From contig JAFLVC010000001.1 in NCBI GenBank assembly GCA_022508505.1, positions 300,090-364,089 of the forward strand: a stretch of DNA of 64,000 nucleotides, in the 5' to 3' direction. Under the pieces are notes generated by a model. That model worked only from the letters and a program-made list of their open reading frames with translations, was not told the DNA's origin and did not search any database. Positions within the stretch are counted from its first letter, which is position 1. The number at the start of each line of letters is the position of its first letter. This document shows, one piece after another, positions 17,420 to 26,934 of this stretch. This DNA is from Clostridiales bacterium (GTDB lineage: Bacteria > Bacillota > Clostridia > Christensenellales > Pumilibacteraceae). The position numbers were made by a program, and so were the translations under genes.

Positions 17420-18423
17420 TGCCCGAACCTCTTGTCTATATCGGATATAGCGTTATGGTCGCGCTCGTCGTGTTTTTGTCGATAAAGCTCGGCAAATACG
17501 TCGACGTCATTGACGCAAAGAGCAGTATTTCGGGCGCGTTCATAGGGAGTATCATGCTCGCCGCAGTGACAAGCCTGCCCGAGCTATTTACGTCGCTTTC
17601 GGCGGTGTGGATTGTCAAGGAAAACTCGATGGTCATAGGCAACATTCTCGGCTCCGACCTAATCAACCTCGCGTTTTTCGGCGTCATTCTCTTGATATTT
17701 TGGCGCGGGCTCAAAAAGGCAAATTTCTCTAAGTTCTATTACACCGCGCTTTTGATTGCGCTCGGAATGTACGTAATGGCGATGCTCGGAATGTACGTCG
17801 GCGACTATTTGCAGCTCAGCTGGTACTCGCTCGCGTCGCCTGCAATCCTCGTGCTGTACGTCTTGTTCGTCGCCAAAATGCCCAAAACCGCCGAGCAGGA
17901 CGGCGGCAGCGACGACGACAATCTGACGCTGAAGCAGGCGGTGATAAGGTTTGTAATATGCGCGGTCGTGCTCATCGGCGCGTCGATAGCTATGACGTAC
18001 TTTACGGACATCGTTGCGGACAAGCTGTTTCTCGACGGCACGTTTGCCGGTGCGCTGTTCCTCGGCGTTGCTACAAGCCTGCCCGAGCTCATAAGCTCGG
18101 CGACGCTGTGCTACCGCGGCAACTACAACGCCGCGGCGGGAAACATCATAGGCTCGAACGTGTTCAACTTTATGATACTGTTCGTCGCCGACGTGTTCTC
18201 GTTTATGCCCGGCTCTTCGGGCGTATACGTGCTCAACACGAGCTCGCAGTGGCTGCTCATTTTCGGCATGATAGCGACCGCCGTTACATTTGTCATGCTG
18301 TTCTTAAAGAACAGAAAGGAGCAGACGTTGGGGATTACGGTGGGCGTTCGCGCGACGAACGCAGTGCCTGTCGTGCTGTATGTTATCTATCTGTTGATTG
18401 CGTGTAATATCATTGCCGTTTGA
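17416..18423 (+). CDS. Calcium/sodium antiporter (CaCA family)
   Basis: Duplicated alpha repeats: AAVTSLPELFTSLSAVW...NILGSDLINL and GVATSLPELISSATLCYRGNYNAAAGNIIGSNVFN. Confidence 0.93.
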   Translation: MMPEPLVYIGYSVMVALVVFLSIKLGKYVDVIDAKSSISGAFIGSIMLAAVTSLPELFTSLSAVWIVKENSMVIGNILGSDLINLAFFGVILLIFWRGLKKANFSKFYYTALLIALGMYVMAMLGMYVGDYLQLSWYSLASPAILVLYVLFVAKMPKTAEQDGGSDDDNLTLKQAVIRFVICAVVLIGASIAMTYFTDIVADKLFLDGTFAGALFLGVATSLPELISSATLCYRGNYNAAAGNIIGSNVFNFMILFVADVFSFMPGSSGVYVLNTSSQWLLIFGMIATAVTFVMLFLKNRKEQTLGITVGVRATNAVPVVLYVIYLLIACNIIAV

Positions 18424-18910
18424 GGTGAAAGTGGGCGAAGCGGAAGAACAAAAGGAATACATCAAATTCCAATACATAATGAACTACAAAGCGTACCGCA
18501 GAAAGATGATAGCGACGCGCGTTAGCATCGCGGTTATCTTGTCTGCGGCGCTGTTTTGCTTTGCGATAGTCAAGGTGTGGCTGGGAATATTGTGCGGAAT
18601 GATACCGCTTTTCGGCGGCGCGTTCGCCGTGATCGTCGGGCTTCCGCACGAGGAGACGTACATAATTTTCAACACGCGGTTTGTGATAAGAAAAAAAGGC
18701 AAGCGCGCGTCCGTTCCGCTCGAGAACATAAAGGCGGTCAAGTATAAGCGCGCGTTCTACGAAAAGAAGCTCGCGACGGGCACGGTCACTATTACCGCGC
18801 TAAACGAAAAGGGCAGGAAAAGAAAGTATAAATTGCGCCACGTTTTCGACGCGAAAGAGGGCGTCAAGTTTTTGAGCGACGCTTCGCGCTCGCTCAGGAT
18901 GACACAGTAA
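18398..18910 (+). CDS. Hypothetical membrane protein (PH-domain-like?)
   Basis: 170-aa ORF with two TM segments then basic domain; start uncertain (could be a GTG near 18425). C-terminal ASRSLRMTQ comes from a family-B repeat fragment. Confidence 0.6.
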   Translation: MRVISLPFEVKVGEAEEQKEYIKFQYIMNYKAYRRKMIATRVSIAVILSAALFCFAIVKVWLGILCGMIPLFGGAFAVIVGLPHEETYIIFNTRFVIRKKGKRASVPLENIKAVKYKRAFYEKKLATGTVTITALNEKGRKRKYKLRHVFDAKEGVKFLSDASRSLRMTQ

Positions 18911-18924
18911 CAAAGGGCTAACTA

Positions 18925-19230
18925 ATGACTTTCGCCGAAGAAATATACCAAACGGTAAAGCAGATACCAAAGGGCAAGGTCGCGACCTACGGTCAGGTCG
19001 CACTTATGTCTGGACACCGCGGCGCGGCGCGCGCGGTGGGGAACGCCCTGCACGTCAACCCGTACCCCGGGATAGTGCCCTGCCACAGAGTTGTCAACTC
19101 GCAAGGCAGGCTCGCCCCCATGTTCGCATTCGGCGGCGTCGACGAGCAAAAGCGAATGCTCGAAGCGGAGGGCGTTGAGGTGAACGATCACACCGTCGAC
19201 CTTGAAAAATATCAATGGCGCGGCGAATAA
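18925..19230 (+). CDS. MGMT / alkyltransferase-like DNA-binding protein
   Basis: GKVATYGQVALMSGHRGAARAVGNALHVNPYPGIVPCHRVVNSQGRL with PCHRV motif. Confidence 0.93.
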   Translation: MTFAEEIYQTVKQIPKGKVATYGQVALMSGHRGAARAVGNALHVNPYPGIVPCHRVVNSQGRLAPMFAFGGVDEQKRMLEAEGVEVNDHTVDLEKYQWRGE

Positions 19231-19234
19231 TACT

Positions 19235-19277
19235 TTATAATTAAAAATCGCTCCGAGTGCAACTCGAAGCGATTTTC
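19235..19277. terminator. Bidirectional terminator between the MGMT gene and the TIR gene
   Basis: AAAAATCGCT-CCGAGTGCAACTCG-AAGCGATTTT hairpin between convergent stops. Confidence 0.7.
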
Positions 19278-19279
19278 AG

Positions 19280-22075
19280 TTATGACACGATATAAATAAG
19301 ACCTATGAACGTCGTTATTGACGCAAAAATAATTGAGGCATTTAACATAGTCTTGGCTGCGTTTGCGGCTTTCTGTTCCGGACTCCTGCGATATACAGCC
19401 CAAGGTATAAGAAATATTATACTCAATATGCCACAGATAAACAGAAAACCAAATATAGCATTTACGTTATCGCCCCAAATTGCAACTCCGAAATCTATTC
19501 CCGCAAGAGCTAATGTCGACGTAATCGGGGTCGAAATTGCCCAAATATAAACGATGGTCAATAGCGGTATCTTGATGGCAGCATTCCGCCGCCGTTTTGC
19601 CGCCGCTTTCTTATCGCTCTCGATATTTTTTGCAGCTGCGGCAGCCTGATTGTTTATAATGTCATTCAGCTCTTTCGAAAAGTCGTAATTGTCGGTGCAG
19701 GCGCCGTAAGCGTTTGCAAAAACGAGCGCTTCCTTCCACATCGGGTCGTTTGACACGTCCTCGCGCAGTTCGAAAACGTCGTTTATAAGCGTGTAGCGGT
19801 AATCATTTTCATCGCCCTCTTTTTTCAGGCAGTTGTGATTTTCGAGACAATTGTTGTATATACATTTTGCCGTATTGAGGTAAAAATCGGCTACTTGCCT
19901 TGCGCAGTTTTTAAGCTCGAATAGGTCGACGTACAACTCTTTTTCGGCGCGCTCGAACGCCTGTTCGAATTTCATGAGCTTTTCGTTTTCGGTGATAAAG
20001 GCGTAGACGTCGATGTAGGGATTGTCCTTGTCGGGGTGCTTGTCGGGGTAGATGTCGAACGCCGCGCGGAATTCGGGATCGTTTAGCGCGTTCGCGCCGA
20101 GGCGGAGAATGCTCAAAGGATTTGAATAGCCGCGGTTGATGAGGCAGGCGTAGAAGTGCGCCTCGTCGTCCATTTTGTCCTCCGCGATAATCCTGTCGTT
20201 GTACCGCTTTGCGTAATTGGGCTTGCCTATCCGCATGAGCTTATTGCGGCACATTACAAGCCGCTCTTTGAATTCCTTGCTTTTGCTCTTCGGAATGAGC
20301 GACAACAAAAAGTCGGCGAGCGCGCACGCCTCCGCTGTTGCCGCGTCGAAGCCCGACATGCACGCCTCGAACAGCTTTTCGCTCGCGTACTCGTTGTAGC
20401 CGTAGCCGTACAGTGCGTCCTCTGTTTTTTGGAAATTGTCCTGTTTTGAGAAGAAGGCGAACAGGTCTTTAATCCCGTTGTCGGCGACAAAGGCGTGCCA
20501 CAGCGCCTCGCCGTTGCCCTCGTCGACTTCGAGCACGTTCTTGTAATACTTGACGGCTTTGTCGGGGACCGCCCTCGCGAACTCGATGTTTCTGCGGATA
20601 TATTCGTCGGTGTCCGACACCGTCTTTATCGCGCTGTCGAAAGCATTTTCGCTCATTTTTTTGAGTGCGAGCGCGAACATCTGTTTTGTCAGCGCGCTCA
20701 CGTCCTTTTCGGTGCTGTCTGGCAGGGAGACGAATTCGTTGTACGCGTCGACGTCGTCCGTCTTTTGCACCTTGCGGAAGAGAAGGGTATAAAGCTCTTT
20801 TTTCTGCGTTTCGTCCGCCGACGCAATCGATTTTTCGAGGCTGTCGAAGGAGGGTGTGTATACACGCCTTGCTATGTATTCGTCCGCGGTGCGGCACTCG
20901 TTTTCGGCGAGGAAGCGCAGTCTGTACGCCGCCGAGTTTGACGGGTTGTTTTTTATGAGTATGTCGGCGAAGTTTATCGCCGCTTCAAAGTTGCCGCGTT
21001 CCAAAAACGCCGTCGCGTTTTTGAGCATGGACTTGTCCGAAACGGTTATTTCGGCGCTGCCGCCGAGCGCGGTTAGACTGCGCTTTGCAATGGTCTGCCG
21101 CACCGCCGTCCGTTTGGCGTGCGACTTGCCCGAATATTTTTTGCGCGTCAGCTCGGGCGCGGTCTGCACTTGAAAGGCTTCCACGTGGCTCAAAATGCGC
21201 TGCAGGGCGTCGAAGCTGTTCATCGAAATGCCCTGTATTCTTCCGCCGAGCCCGGGGATTTTTTCTATCGGCTTGTCCTTGAACACGACGGTAAGGCTTT
21301 CGCGCTCCTTTTGCTCGTCGCTCATCATGCCGATAAACCGCGTGTATTCGTTTTTCACCCACGGCGTTTGCAGATAGCTCTCGTCCGTGCAGATCAAGAA
21401 CATGCTTTCGGACACGAAAAGCGCGTAAAGTATTCGCGCCTCGTAGTCGGCGCCCGTCTGCCCGCGCAAATCGTATTCGGAATAGAAGGGCGCGTAGCCC
21501 GCTTCTTTCAGGCTGTGGTAGATCTTTTCGGCGATGTGGCTGTCCTCGGTGTGCCTGTCGCTGTCGTCGTCGGTGACCTTGACGCAGAGAAAGCAGTCGT
21601 AATCGACGCCCGCCGCTTTCAGCTTATTGAACTCGCTCTTAATCCTGTCAATCTCGGCGGCTTTATCGCCGTACGCCTTGCGCTGTTCGGGGGTCGCGAG
21701 GGTGAGGGTCTTTAGGTAGTTTGCGTCGCTCGAAAACTTTTTGTCGTTTATCTCGTGGCATATCGGCTGAAGCCCGTTGTCCTTTCGGTAGTCGCGAAGG
21801 TACTGAATCCTGTGCGAGGCAAGAGCCATGCCGAAGTACGCTTCCGGCTCTTTGGGGCCCAGCTCGGACGCCTTGCGGAATGACGAAAACGCCTTGTCGA
21901 ACTCGCAGACGTCGAGACAGTTCTCGGCGAACTCGATTGCCTTTTTGACCTCGTCGGACGATTCGGAAACGGTGAATACGCTTCCGCAGTACGTGCAGTT
22001 GACTACGCCCCCGACGGCGGTGGACACGTCAAGGTCGGCTCCGCAGTTTTTGCATTTGAGATTGGCTGCTATCAT
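19280..22075 (-). CDS. Zinc-ribbon / TPR-like / TIR domain protein with C-terminal TM helices
   Basis: N-terminal CKNCG...CTYCG; TIR block YDCFLCVKVTDDDSDRHTEDSHIAEKIYHSLKEAGYAPFYSEYDLRGQTGADYEARILYALFVSESMFLICTDESYLQTPWVKNEYTRF; long helical repeats; two C-terminal TM helices. Confidence 0.85.
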   Translation of the reverse strand: MIAANLKCKNCGADLDVSTAVGGVVNCTYCGSVFTVSESSDEVKKAIEFAENCLDVCEFDKAFSSFRKASELGPKEPEAYFGMALASHRIQYLRDYRKDNGLQPICHEINDKKFSSDANYLKTLTLATPEQRKAYGDKAAEIDRIKSEFNKLKAAGVDYDCFLCVKVTDDDSDRHTEDSHIAEKIYHSLKEAGYAPFYSEYDLRGQTGADYEARILYALFVSESMFLICTDESYLQTPWVKNEYTRFIGMMSDEQKERESLTVVFKDKPIEKIPGLGGRIQGISMNSFDALQRILSHVEAFQVQTAPELTRKKYSGKSHAKRTAVRQTIAKRSLTALGGSAEITVSDKSMLKNATAFLERGNFEAAINFADILIKNNPSNSAAYRLRFLAENECRTADEYIARRVYTPSFDSLEKSIASADETQKKELYTLLFRKVQKTDDVDAYNEFVSLPDSTEKDVSALTKQMFALALKKMSENAFDSAIKTVSDTDEYIRRNIEFARAVPDKAVKYYKNVLEVDEGNGEALWHAFVADNGIKDLFAFFSKQDNFQKTEDALYGYGYNEYASEKLFEACMSGFDAATAEACALADFLLSLIPKSKSKEFKERLVMCRNKLMRIGKPNYAKRYNDRIIAEDKMDDEAHFYACLINRGYSNPLSILRLGANALNDPEFRAAFDIYPDKHPDKDNPYIDVYAFITENEKLMKFEQAFERAEKELYVDLFELKNCARQVADFYLNTAKCIYNNCLENHNCLKKEGDENDYRYTLINDVFELREDVSNDPMWKEALVFANAYGACTDNYDFSKELNDIINNQAAAAAKNIESDKKAAAKRRRNAAIKIPLLTIVYIWAISTPITSTLALAGIDFGVAIWGDNVNAIFGFLFICGILSIIFLIPWAVYRRSPEQKAANAAKTMLNASIIFASITTFIGLIYIVS

Positions 22076-22197
22076 AATCGATTTCCTCGGCGGTAATGCT
22101 TATGTGTATATAAAAGATATCCTTATAGAATAGTACAGTATAAGCGTCGCTCTGTCAAGACCTTTTTGGTACGGCAGGCGAGAAAAAGGAAACAAAA

Positions 22198-22350
22198 CAG
22201 ATTCTTCGACTACGTGCCGCGAGCGGCACTTCGCTCAGAATGACACAATAAAAGCACATCTTCATTGAATAGTAGTGTCGAAAAGAAATGCACTGTGTTT
22301 TTTTAAGTGTCATCCTGAGCAAGCGCGTCCGCGCGCCGTCGAAGGATCTG
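22198..22350. repeat. Family B MITE-like element copy 2
   Basis: CAGATTCTTCG...CGAAGGATCTG inverted ends; internal sequence shared with 39365-39495. Confidence 0.85.
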
Positions 22351-22612
22351 TAAGCGCGGGCATCTGACCGCGCTTCCGCAATTATTCATTTAGGCGCAAT
22401 GCAGCATTGAACGGCTATCGCCATTTCACTTCGGCAGAAAAGAAATAGCGACGTTGAGAAATATATAAGGGCACTCAATTCGTCGGGTGAAACTTCATAT
22501 CACCGTTGCAGTCCACACACGAAGGAAATCAGGCTGTGCCTGTGCTTGACATGGAATAAGAATGTTGCTATAATGCACAATAGTAGTAAAGAGTTTGAAA
22601 GGAGAGACTGTC

Positions 22613-22822
22613 ATGGAAAACAAAGTCAATGCGGATATGACGATTTACGACGTTCTGTGCCTCGCGCCCGGCAACGAGAAGCTTCAACAGGTGTTTTTCG
22701 ATATGGGCATGCACTGCCTCGGCTGCCCCATCTCGCGCGGTGAGACCGTTCGCGAGGCGGCGGAGGTGCACGGCAACGACGTCGACGACCTCGTAGCTAA
22801 GCTCAACGCCGCGCTCGACTAA
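22613..22822 (+). CDS. DUF1858 domain protein (hybrid-cluster-associated redox disulfide family)
   Basis: ADMTIYDVLCLAPGNEKLQQVFFDMGMHCLGCPISRGETVREAAEVHG with CxxC; SD AAGGAG. Confidence 0.92.
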   Translation: MENKVNADMTIYDVLCLAPGNEKLQQVFFDMGMHCLGCPISRGETVREAAEVHGNDVDDLVAKLNAALD

Positions 22823-23398
22823 ATGAAGCTCGTCGCGGGACTCGGAAATCCCGGGAGAGACTACGCGGGAACATATCACAACGTAGGATTCGACGCGCTG
22901 GACACTCTTGCCGCGCGGTTTTCCGCGCCCGATTTTAAGGGCGACGGCGCAGGCAAAAAGTTCAACGCGCTTACTTGCGACATTTCGGTTTCGGGCGAAA
23001 AAGTTTTACTCGTAAAGCCTTTGACGTACATGAATCTTTCGGGCGACGCGATCGGCGGGCTATCGCGGTATTTCAAGATAGAGCCCAAGGATATACTCGT
23101 GTTCTTCGACGATATCGACCTACATAAGGGCGTCGTGCGCGCTCGCGAAAACGGCTCTGCCGGAACGCACAACGGCATGCGCGACATCGTGTATAAGCTC
23201 GGCTCTACCGATTTTGCCCGCATTCGCATAGGTATCGGCAATAAGCCGAACTACATGAACCTCGCCGACTACGTGCTCTCTCACTACGGCGAGGCGGAGA
23301 AGAAGATTTTCGAATTGGCGTTCAAGGCGGCGTGCGACCTCGCGGAGGCGTGGATCGCCGGAAAGACGTGGCAGGACAAAACCGTAAGCGTCGTTTAA
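22823..23398 (+). CDS. pth: Peptidyl-tRNA hydrolase
   Basis: MKLVAGLGNPGRDYAGTYHNVGFDALD...KPLTYMNLSG...GSAGTHNGMRDI. Confidence 0.97.
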   Translation: MKLVAGLGNPGRDYAGTYHNVGFDALDTLAARFSAPDFKGDGAGKKFNALTCDISVSGEKVLLVKPLTYMNLSGDAIGGLSRYFKIEPKDILVFFDDIDLHKGVVRARENGSAGTHNGMRDIVYKLGSTDFARIRIGIGNKPNYMNLADYVLSHYGEAEKKIFELAFKAACDLAEAWIAGKTWQDKTVSVV

Positions 23399-23399
23399 A

Positions 23400-26300
23400 A
23401 TGGCATATACAGACATTCGTTCCGTTGTAAATTCGATGACGGGCAAAATCGGCGAGGCGGTCGCGGCGGTATCGCGCGGCGAGCGCACCTCGATTTTCGG
23501 CCTTACAAAGTCGGACGCGCGGCTTCTCGCTTGCGCCTTCGACCGTTTTTTATATGTGTGCGCCGACGCGGTTGCCGCGCGAACGGCGTTCGTAGAGCTG
23601 TCGCTGCATTTTCCGTCGGCACGGCTCCTGCTACCAAAAAACAACGTAATCCTCGCTTCGGGCGCGGAACGCGGCGGAAAGCGTGCGCGGACTATGTACG
23701 AAATAGCGAGCGGCGAGTGCGACGTTGCGGTGACGACGGCGGAAGCTCTTATGCAGATAGTGCCGCTTCCCGAAGCTGTGAAAAACGCCGCGACGGTTTT
23801 TGAAGTAGGCAAAAAGTACAGGACGGACGAGATTACGGCGCGGCTCGTTTGCGCGGGCTACACCCGCGTCGGGCACGTCGAAGAGCCCGGGCAGTTCGCC
23901 GTCCGCGGCGACATTTTGGACATATGCGCGCCGGGCGGCGAGGCGGCGCGGCTTGAGTTTTTCGGCTACGACTGCGAGGGGGTGCGCGAGCTCGACCTTA
24001 CGACGCAGTCGGCGGGGGGAAAGCTTTCGCGCTTTACCGCGTACCCGTCGAGCGAAACGGCGGGCGAGGACAAGTCGGCGGTGATTGCCGCGCTCATAAA
24101 AGCGGGCGAAAAGCGAAAAATAAGCGGCATTCCCGTCGAGCACCGCTTGGCGGAGCGCATGCGGGCGGGCGACACCGACGGCGAGCAGACCGCGCTTTCG
24201 CTTTTTCCGCACACGACGCTCGACAGGTTTTGCGGCATGCCGATAATCATAGAGGACGCGAAGAGCGTTTACGACTCGTGCGTGTTTGCCTACCGCGAGC
24301 ACGCGTCGCGCTCCAAGCGGTTGATTGAGGCAAACGAGGCGCCGTTCTGCGCGGCGGATAACCTTGTGTCGAGTCCGACGGCGGAGGGCGCGGCGCTGTG
24401 CTTCCATTCGATAGATTCGGCGAACAGGTTTTTCGCGCCCGACAAAGTGTTCAAGTTCAAAAGCCTCGACCTTCCGCTGTACGGCAGAGCGATGAGCGGG
24501 CTCGTCGACGACATAAGGGCGTGGCGGTCGCGCGGCATGCGCGTTCTCATCGGCGCGGACATCCGCGAGGGGCTCGCAAGGCTTGAATGCTTCGACGTCG
24601 AATACATCGCGCCGACGGCGGACGGCGGCGTTTTCTTCGACGAGAACACCGTCGTAATCGGAATGCGCAACGTCGGCATGAAGCGCGATCCGTTCGACGC
24701 GGTGCGGCGTACCGGCATGACGGAGCTTCCCAAGCCCGGCGACTACGTCGTTCACGAGGTGCACGGCATAGGCATTTGCGAGGCGGTCGGCGCGGTCGAT
24801 TTCGGCGGCTACGAGCGCGACTATATAACGATTAAATACGCCGGCGGCGACGAGCTGTTCGTGCCCGTCGAGAATATGAGTCGGCTCAGTAAGTACGATT
24901 TTAACGACACCCCGCCCAAGCTGAATAAGCTCGGCGGCGCAGAGTTTGAGCGCACCAAGTCTCGCGTAAAGGGCAGGCTTAAGGCCATGGCGTTCGACCT
25001 CATGGAGCTTTACGCAAAGCGCGAGACGGTCAAGGGCAAGAAGTATGCCGACGAGAGCGCGCTTTTCGACGAGTTCTCGGCGGACTTTCCGTACAGCGAG
25101 ACGACCGACCAGCTCGCCGCTATAGACGCATGCGTGGGCGACCTCGTAAGCGGCAAGGTCATGGACAGGCTTATTTGCGGCGACGTCGGGTTCGGCAAGA
25201 CGGAGATCGCGCTTCGAGTCGCCTTCAAGGTGATAGCTGAGGGCGGGCAGGTCGCTTTTCTGTCGCCGACGACGGTGCTTTGCCGCCAGCATTTCAACAC
25301 GACGAGATCGCGCATGGAAAAGTTCGGCGTGCGCGTCGCGGCGCTGTCCCGCGTCGAGCCCGACACGGCAAAAACACTCAAGGGCCTCGAGGACGGCACG
25401 ATAGACATAGTCTGCGGCACGCATAAGCTTCTCGGCAATAAGGTCAAGTTCAAAAACCTCGAACTGCTCGTCCTCGACGAGGAGCAGAAGTTCGGCGTTT
25501 CGGACAAGGAAAAAATCAAGAACCTCAAGAATAACGTGAATGTACTGACGCTGTCGGCTACGCCCATTCCGCGCACGCTTCACATGGCGCTTTCGGGCAT
25601 ACGCGACGTGTCCATGCTCGAAACGCCGCCGACGGGAAGGCTTCCCGCGCAGGTGTACGTCACCGAGTATTCGGACGCGCTCGCCGTCGACGCCGTAACG
25701 CGCGAGGTGGCGCGCGGCGGTCAGGCTTTTATCGTGTACAACTACGTCAACACCCCGGGTTCGGGGATTGCCGAGTACGCGGGGCGGCTGCAGTCGCTCA
25801 TGCCCGAGCTCAAAATCATTTATGCGCACGGCCAGATGGAAAAGCGCAGGCTGAACGCCGCCGTCGACGAGTTTGCTTCGGGAAAGGCGGACGTGCTCAT
25901 CGCAACGACGATTATAGAAAACGGAATAGATATTCCAAACGCCAACACCATGGTCGTGTACGGCGCGGAAAATATGGGACTCAGCCAGATGTATCAGCTA
26001 AAAGGCAGGGTGGGGCGGTCGGACCGCGTCGCGCAGGTGTACTTTACGTACAGCAACGAGAACATGCTGACGCCGCAGGCGCTCGCAAGGCTGGAGTCCA
26101 TTGCGCGGTACACCGACCTCGGCAGCGGCGTAAAGATAGCGGAGCAGGATATGCGTATCCGCGGCGTCGGCAATGTGTTCGGCGCGGAACAGCACGGGCA
26201 CATGGTGAGCGTCGGATATTCGATGTACTGCAAGCTGTTGCAAGAGGCGGTCGCGGAGATAAAGGGCGCGGCGATGCGTGCGCATAAGGATCCCGTGATG

Positions 26301-26690
26301 AAGGTCGACTTTACGGCGGTTATACCAAAGGACTACTGCGACTCCGCAATGCGCATAGAAATATACGAGCGCATATCTCGGATTAAATCCAAACAAGAGC
26401 GCGACGAGTTTTTAAAGCACCTCAAAGACGCGTTCGAAACGGTGCCCGTTGAAATAAAGAACTTGGCAAACGTCGGACTCATCAAAAACCTCGCGGCGGA
26501 AATGAACGCGACTACTGTAACGCTGTTGCGCTCGGGCGCTAAGATAGAGTTTTCGGACGCCAAGGACGTGCCGAGCGATTTCGAACGCTTCGGCGGTTGC
26601 TTCACCGCCGTCAAAGCGCCCATTTTGGTCTTTGAAAGCGTCAACGCCCTCCTGCGCTTCATGACCGAACGCACGCAAGACGCCGCTTGA
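23400..26690 (+). CDS. mfd: Transcription-repair coupling factor
   Basis: CarD/RID-like domain (PGDYVVHEVHGIGICEAV), helicase motifs (CGDVGFGKTEIALRVAFKV, DEEQKFGV, LSATPIPRTL), LKGRVGRSDRVAQ. Confidence 0.97.
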   Translation: MAYTDIRSVVNSMTGKIGEAVAAVSRGERTSIFGLTKSDARLLACAFDRFLYVCADAVAARTAFVELSLHFPSARLLLPKNNVILASGAERGGKRARTMYEIASGECDVAVTTAEALMQIVPLPEAVKNAATVFEVGKKYRTDEITARLVCAGYTRVGHVEEPGQFAVRGDILDICAPGGEAARLEFFGYDCEGVRELDLTTQSAGGKLSRFTAYPSSETAGEDKSAVIAALIKAGEKRKISGIPVEHRLAERMRAGDTDGEQTALSLFPHTTLDRFCGMPIIIEDAKSVYDSCVFAYREHASRSKRLIEANEAPFCAADNLVSSPTAEGAALCFHSIDSANRFFAPDKVFKFKSLDLPLYGRAMSGLVDDIRAWRSRGMRVLIGADIREGLARLECFDVEYIAPTADGGVFFDENTVVIGMRNVGMKRDPFDAVRRTGMTELPKPGDYVVHEVHGIGICEAVGAVDFGGYERDYITIKYAGGDELFVPVENMSRLSKYDFNDTPPKLNKLGGAEFERTKSRVKGRLKAMAFDLMELYAKRETVKGKKYADESALFDEFSADFPYSETTDQLAAIDACVGDLVSGKVMDRLICGDVGFGKTEIALRVAFKVIAEGGQVAFLSPTTVLCRQHFNTTRSRMEKFGVRVAALSRVEPDTAKTLKGLEDGTIDIVCGTHKLLGNKVKFKNLELLVLDEEQKFGVSDKEKIKNLKNNVNVLTLSATPIPRTLHMALSGIRDVSMLETPPTGRLPAQVYVTEYSDALAVDAVTREVARGGQAFIVYNYVNTPGSGIAEYAGRLQSLMPELKIIYAHGQMEKRRLNAAVDEFASGKADVLIATTIIENGIDIPNANTMVVYGAENMGLSQMYQLKGRVGRSDRVAQVYFTYSNENMLTPQALARLESIARYTDLGSGVKIAEQDMRIRGVGNVFGAEQHGHMVSVGYSMYCKLLQEAVAEIKGAAMRAHKDPVMKVDFTAVIPKDYCDSAMRIEIYERISRIKSKQERDEFLKHLKDAFETVPVEIKNLANVGLIKNLAAEMNATTVTLLRSGAKIEFSDAKDVPSDFERFGGCFTAVKAPILVFESVNALLRFMTERTQDAA

Positions 26691-26711
26691 ATATTCGCCC
26701 GATAAATTCGC

Positions 26712-26740
26712 TTGACATAATACCTTTTCGGTGATAAAAT
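26712..26740 (+). promoter_or_regulatory. Promoter of tRNA-Val
   Basis: TTGACA(26712)-17-TAAAAT(26735). Confidence 0.75.
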
Positions 26741-26756
26741 ATATTCAATCGAATAT

Positions 26757-26831
26757 GGGCAATTAACTCAGCGGGAGAGTGCCACCTTCACATGGTGGAA
26801 GTCACAGGTTCGAACCCTGTATTGCCCACCA
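26757..26831 (+). tRNA. tRNA-Val (anticodon CAC)
   Basis: GGGCAAT/ATTGCCC acceptor, CCACC-TTCACAT-GGTGG anticodon arm, ACAGG-TTCGAAC-CCTGT, encoded CCA. Confidence 0.95.
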
Positions 26832-26836
26832 GACAA

Positions 26837-26870
26837 AACCCGAAACGAATTATTCGTTTCGGGTTTTCTG
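26837..26870 (+). terminator. Terminator after tRNA-Val
   Basis: AACCCGAAACGAA-TTA-TTCGTTTCGGGTTTTC. Confidence 0.85.
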
Positions 26871-26934
26871 ATTGATGCGTTGCTTATGCGGTGTGGAAAA
26901 TGAGACGCTTGGCTGAAGCGCACTGAATTATCGG

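Noticed and set aside
22373-22560. Possible sRNA or leader between the family-B element and the DUF1858 gene
   Set aside because: A promoter (CTTGACA near 22545, TATAAT near 22570) precedes the DUF1858 gene, but upstream sequence looks like decayed repeat with no terminator-bounded unit.
23631-25829. 732-aa minus-strand ORF antisense to mfd (also other long antisense ORFs, e.g. 33884-34816, 43127-43918, 45985-46791)
   Set aside because: Arg/Leu/Val/His-rich translation typical of the antisense frame of GC-rich codons; the plus strand encodes a clear Mfd (or other known protein).
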